Assembly (NCBI GenBank): GCA_031279615.1
Contig: JAITIE010000126.1
Coordinates: 1 to 5,630 of the forward strand
DNA from: Candidatus Margulisiibacteriota bacterium
GTDB taxonomy: Bacteria > Margulisbacteria > Termititenacia > Termititenacales > Termititenacaceae
DNA: 5,630 nt
Direction: 5' to 3'
Translations under genes and position numbers: made by a program
Part shown: positions 3,901 through 5,630 of the stretch, piece by piece
Numbering within the stretch: the stretch's first letter is position 1
How the letters are laid out: each line of letters starts with the position of its first letter
The notes under the pieces: generated by a model
The model's database searches: none
Seen by the model: the letters and a program-made list of their open reading frames with translations, nothing else
What the model was told of the DNA's origin: nothing

Positions 3901-5630
3901 GCTAGACACGCGCGGTCCGCAAATTGTCAGCCTGCGCGCCGAGCCGGTCATTTTAAATGTGAATAATTCTTACCGGACGCGGATTATTTGCGCCGCGCCG
4001 GACGCGGTGTGGGCGGATGTCGTCATCAGCCATAAATCTTCCGGTCAGGAAATAATTAACGCGCCGCTGGAAACACGGGACGGAGTTTTTACACTAGAAT
4101 GGCTGGCGGAGCAATATCCCCGCGGCGCGTATATTGCGCGGGTGATTGTGACAGACCGCTCTGGCCGGCAGACCGCGCGCGAGTGCGAGATTATTAAAGA
4201 CGGCATCACTCCGGAAATTATTTTGCCTGCGGCCGGAGGGCAGGCCGGGGGTGTTGTTTCGGTGACCGGCAAGGCCGTGGATCCGGACTGGAACAACGCT
4301 CTGGATTTTGATTTTTATGCCTTGTACTGGGCCTCCGGCTGGCAGCCACTGCCGGAAAATCTGCGTGCTCTCGATCCGGCGGTCTGGCAGACGACCGGTT
4401 TGGAAACTCCACAACTCGACAGAACGCCGGACGCTCCGCGGAATGTTTCCTATCGCCAGTCTCCCGAAAACGGCCTGCTGGCCTGGTGGGACACGCGCGC
4501 CCTGTCCTCCGGCCAGTACACTTTGCTTTTGCTGGCCGCGGAGAAAAATCTGGGACCTGCGTCCGGCGCGGCGCGTCAGGTATTGGTCGAGCCGCCGCTG
4601 GAGAATCAAGCGGATTTCCGGGTGAGTCTGGAGCAAACTACTTCACAAAATGCAGTGTTTACGATAGTCAATCTGGGCGGCACGGCTAATATCAGTGCGG
4701 AAATCATTGATAAGTACGGCCATGTTGTGCGGCAGCATTTTTGGCCGGATGCGCCGGCCGCGCTGTATCTCGGCCAGCCGGAAATTTCTGCCGCCGGAGC
4801 TTATTTGTGGCAGGCCGCAAACTGGCATTTGCATTTGGCCGCGACAGAGAACAGCTCTTTCAATATCCTGCTGGCCGGCGTCGGCGAAGTGCTGTCCGCA
4901 GATCTTCCCTACACGCTCAATTCCGGCCTTTTGCAAATTAGCGGAGCGGCTGGCGGCGAGATTGTTTTTGCCCTGCGGCCGCAAACCGACGGTTTATTTA
5001 TTAACACACAGGACAGCGCGCCGCTTTATATCGGCGCCAGTTGTTATCAGCCACCGGCCAATGCTTACTGGCTGTCAGCCAGACAGTCAAGCGGCGCGCT
5101 GAATTTAACCTGGGACGGCCGTTTAGCCGACGGCGGATATTCTGATAGCGGAGAGTATTACTTTCAACTATCATGTTATCATACGACCGGCGACGGCTTT
5201 AAGCGCGAAATAATTACTTTCAATATAGAGACGCCCTTTGCCGCGCAGAGCGGCGGTCTGACTCCGGCGGACGGCAGTTTTGACGCTTTTGGCGAGTTAA
5301 ATAAAATTACTTTAGCTTACCAAGTGAATAAAGATAGTTATTTGCGCGCGGTCGTGCTGGACGAGTCCGGAGCGACGGTTTCGGTTTTGCCGGAGGAAAA
5401 AATTTTAGGTTCGGAACGCTTTAAGTATTTGAGCTGGAACGGCGCCTATCCTGATTTTGCCGGACGGCAGAGGCTGGTCAGCGGCAATTACCGTATTTTG
5501 CTGACTTTGCGCGCCTGCGACGGCTCGGCCGAACAGACCTGGCTTTATGACAATATCAGGATTCAAAATAATATTTCCGGCGATCTGGCGCGCCTTGAGC
5601 CGGTCGGCGAAGCTTTGCTTTTCAACGGCC
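923..5630 (+). CDS. Giant secreted lipase-like alpha/beta hydrolase with Ig-like/FlgD-like repeats (3' end outside window)
   Basis: At least 1569 residues are encoded; the frame is open to the window edge. Residues 1-20 are a Sec signal peptide (lysines at 2-3, F/L-rich core, likely cut after A20). Residues about 38-490 are a lipase/PGAP1-like hydrolase. It has a strand ending in F-V-H-G (oxyanion region, H46-G47), the nucleophile elbow T-H-S-M-G (125-129, catalytic S127), and A-P-P-H-R-G-S (168-174), usual after this elbow in such lipases. A long helical insertion (about 190-338) may be a lid. S-H-S-P...L-N (343-352) resembles a lipase motif. G-D-G-A-V-D-I-D-S (455-463) offers the acid (D456, or D460/D462) and H484 is the probable catalytic histidine. 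Residues about 490-610 are partly helical. After that come Ig-like modules with boundaries near 707, 815, 912, 998, 1097 and 1225, marked by joints such as D-x-x-P-P or D-x-x-G-P and by D-Q-A-G-N loops. Later modules look FlgD-like (W1397-D-G; W1505-N-G with S-G-N-Y at 1520-1523). It probably cleaves ester or acyl bonds outside the cytoplasm; the substrate is unknown. The missing end may hold a sorting or anchoring domain. Confidence 0.93.
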   Translation, partial: MKKIFFFLLLLCMLGAWLAAEIQPVNLRALPEHMRSYKNYLVVFVHGMNGDAKAWTELKKRLPELVGDPDFAGHLFAYTLANPNTAYYGNAAELKDWLAAARREFITAHPDWPPDKIPAKFILLTHSMGALTARSYIYSDALAESRVNPKNFPRGFYQDDVQKAVFLAPPHRGSSMADFIYHYMLSDEGYHVGAANVLRQARDVYERLMPVPKMLEQLEKNGVSLNFDLLPDLQRLRDDFYRIFEEYEFSLRLADGSKYLYSLYELRDKIAQLTELYNPLYRLQQIFTELDSAPLLAFPTLKILVEANNYLASYIVKELIDLLLTQCFLKQQIEEGAVRSLLSHSPVTMVLNRASLPPDYDPVLYRNVIPRGLVAFDRRHTEAFNQLFYDNLPALLGLAKEAAVFTPSSFVSGLAANAYQIKLLSSPEYRRLPSGEARLLSLLMSYTRGLFTVEGDGAVDIDSLHGQDIPSLAAAKNYYKNFAHDDLSDYFDRGFLEDTVEAEAACVVVELALNAFGWTTPPGVRGAIRAAPLFNFIAVVVQRQEALAQDFLAHNNILLPQNSLPQIEQSLYDAPLLVLQNIYTVSGNEQIELSPDALQEQTAAGQTNTTLPLRRGAKTFYLPLAYNVKAPQVRLSAELYDLAPHLAKLEYSFNFAPYTAAPVDKWGAVTLPDFSVAEGQNIIAFRAVNRVGRTAEQFLRIIRSSTPLLASEIFPEPFAAVNTGNLTLGLILYNAQFVTDNLGVSSIDELIVDGEKLNPGQYTLSRGSNHAYRNYLKLSAPLTLGEGRHTVSLQARDVYGHHNSTNWFFTVDASPPEIYIEELWPVSIGQMLTVNYVISDNFTVLNDLQINLRTDEEILSSRNYTLAGAGLQQELFTVGDWPDGEYILEIGAADQAGNRAARRMAVIVDNQPPRISWQKNENTAEFILTASEKISGQVILAREQLRVPLPLSQVTENIYAADFSGLPDGVYTARAEVSDQAGNTLGLVMDDLQLDTRGPQIVSLRAEPVILNVNNSYRTRIICAAPDAVWADVVISHKSSGQEIINAPLETRDGVFTLEWLAEQYPRGAYIARVIVTDRSGRQTARECEIIKDGITPEIILPAAGGQAGGVVSVTGKAVDPDWNNALDFDFYALYWASGWQPLPENLRALDPAVWQTTGLETPQLDRTPDAPRNVSYRQSPENGLLAWWDTRALSSGQYTLLLLAAEKNLGPASGAARQVLVEPPLENQADFRVSLEQTTSQNAVFTIVNLGGTANISAEIIDKYGHVVRQHFWPDAPAALYLGQPEISAAGAYLWQAANWHLHLAATENSSFNILLAGVGEVLSADLPYTLNSGLLQISGAAGGEIVFALRPQTDGLFINTQDSAPLYIGASCYQPPANAYWLSARQSSGALNLTWDGRLADGGYSDSGEYYFQLSCYHTTGDGFKREIITFNIETPFAAQSGGLTPADGSFDAFGELNKITLAYQVNKDSYLRAVVLDESGATVSVLPEEKILGSERFKYLSWNGAYPDFAGRQRLVSGNYRILLTLRACDGSAEQTWLYDNIRIQNNISGDLARLEPVGEALLFNG
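2494..2516. repeat. GC-only perfect inverted repeat inside the hydrolase gene
   Basis: GCGCGGCGCG (2494-2503) and CGCGCCGCGC (2507-2516) are exact reverse complements around ATC. They encode part of a V-R-G-A-I-R-A-A-P segment after the catalytic domain. The mRNA hairpin would be very stable. Only a weak T-containing stretch follows (CTTTGTTCAATTTT), so an intrinsic terminator is not supported. Its GCG/CGC alanine and arginine codons are common in this gene, so chance is a real possibility. Confidence 0.5.

Noticed and set aside
4094..4636. 180-codon minus-strand open frame
   Set aside because: It lies opposite the Ig-like modules of the hydrolase gene, has no domain or ribosome-binding evidence, and reflects the GC-rich codon pattern.

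Overview
The window holds a non-coding left part (1-464) followed by a two-gene operon on the + strand. The operon has a 153-residue exported protein (465-926) and a giant exported protein (923 to the right edge). The second gene is open for 1569 codons without a stop and is cut by the window end. The genes overlap by ATGA. The large protein has a signal peptide, a lipase-type alpha/beta hydrolase (about residues 38-490), and a chain of about eight Ig-like/FlgD-like beta-sandwich modules (about 610-1569+). It is best read as a large secreted or surface-attached lipase/esterase.

Layout. Positions 1-68 look like the control region of a gene on the minus strand that starts just outside the left edge. 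It has a TTGACA/TACAAT promoter with a 17-base spacer, a palindromic operator at the predicted start of transcription, and an AAGGAG ribosome-binding site at the edge. Positions 57-248 are an array of short direct repeats (core AATCTATGCCTGTCCCC). Positions 257-328 form a nested imperfect inverted repeat. A 32-base direct repeat lies at 167-198 and 354-385. Positions 394-409 match a sigma-54 (-24/-12) promoter. Positions 431-451 are a perfect 21-base palindrome just before the ribosome-binding site of the first gene.

How the parts may work together (inference). A sigma-54 promoter, perhaps with an activator bound at the inverted repeat about 90-160 bases upstream, would drive a coupled operon. 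The small exported protein is made first and the giant hydrolase follows. The small protein could be a periplasmic partner of the hydrolase, but nothing in its sequence proves this.

Organism. The -24/-12 promoter, Shine-Dalgarno sites, Sec signal peptides and a huge exported protein with FlgD-type Ig modules suggest a bacterium, probably diderm. The coding DNA is GC-richer than the AT-rich intergenic DNA. Exported proteins with this kind of tail are frequent in poorly cultured phyla such as Margulisbacteria/WOR-1, Elusimicrobiota and similar groups. I cannot place it more closely from the sequence alone. No RNA gene, CRISPR array, complete mobile element or convincing terminator was seen.
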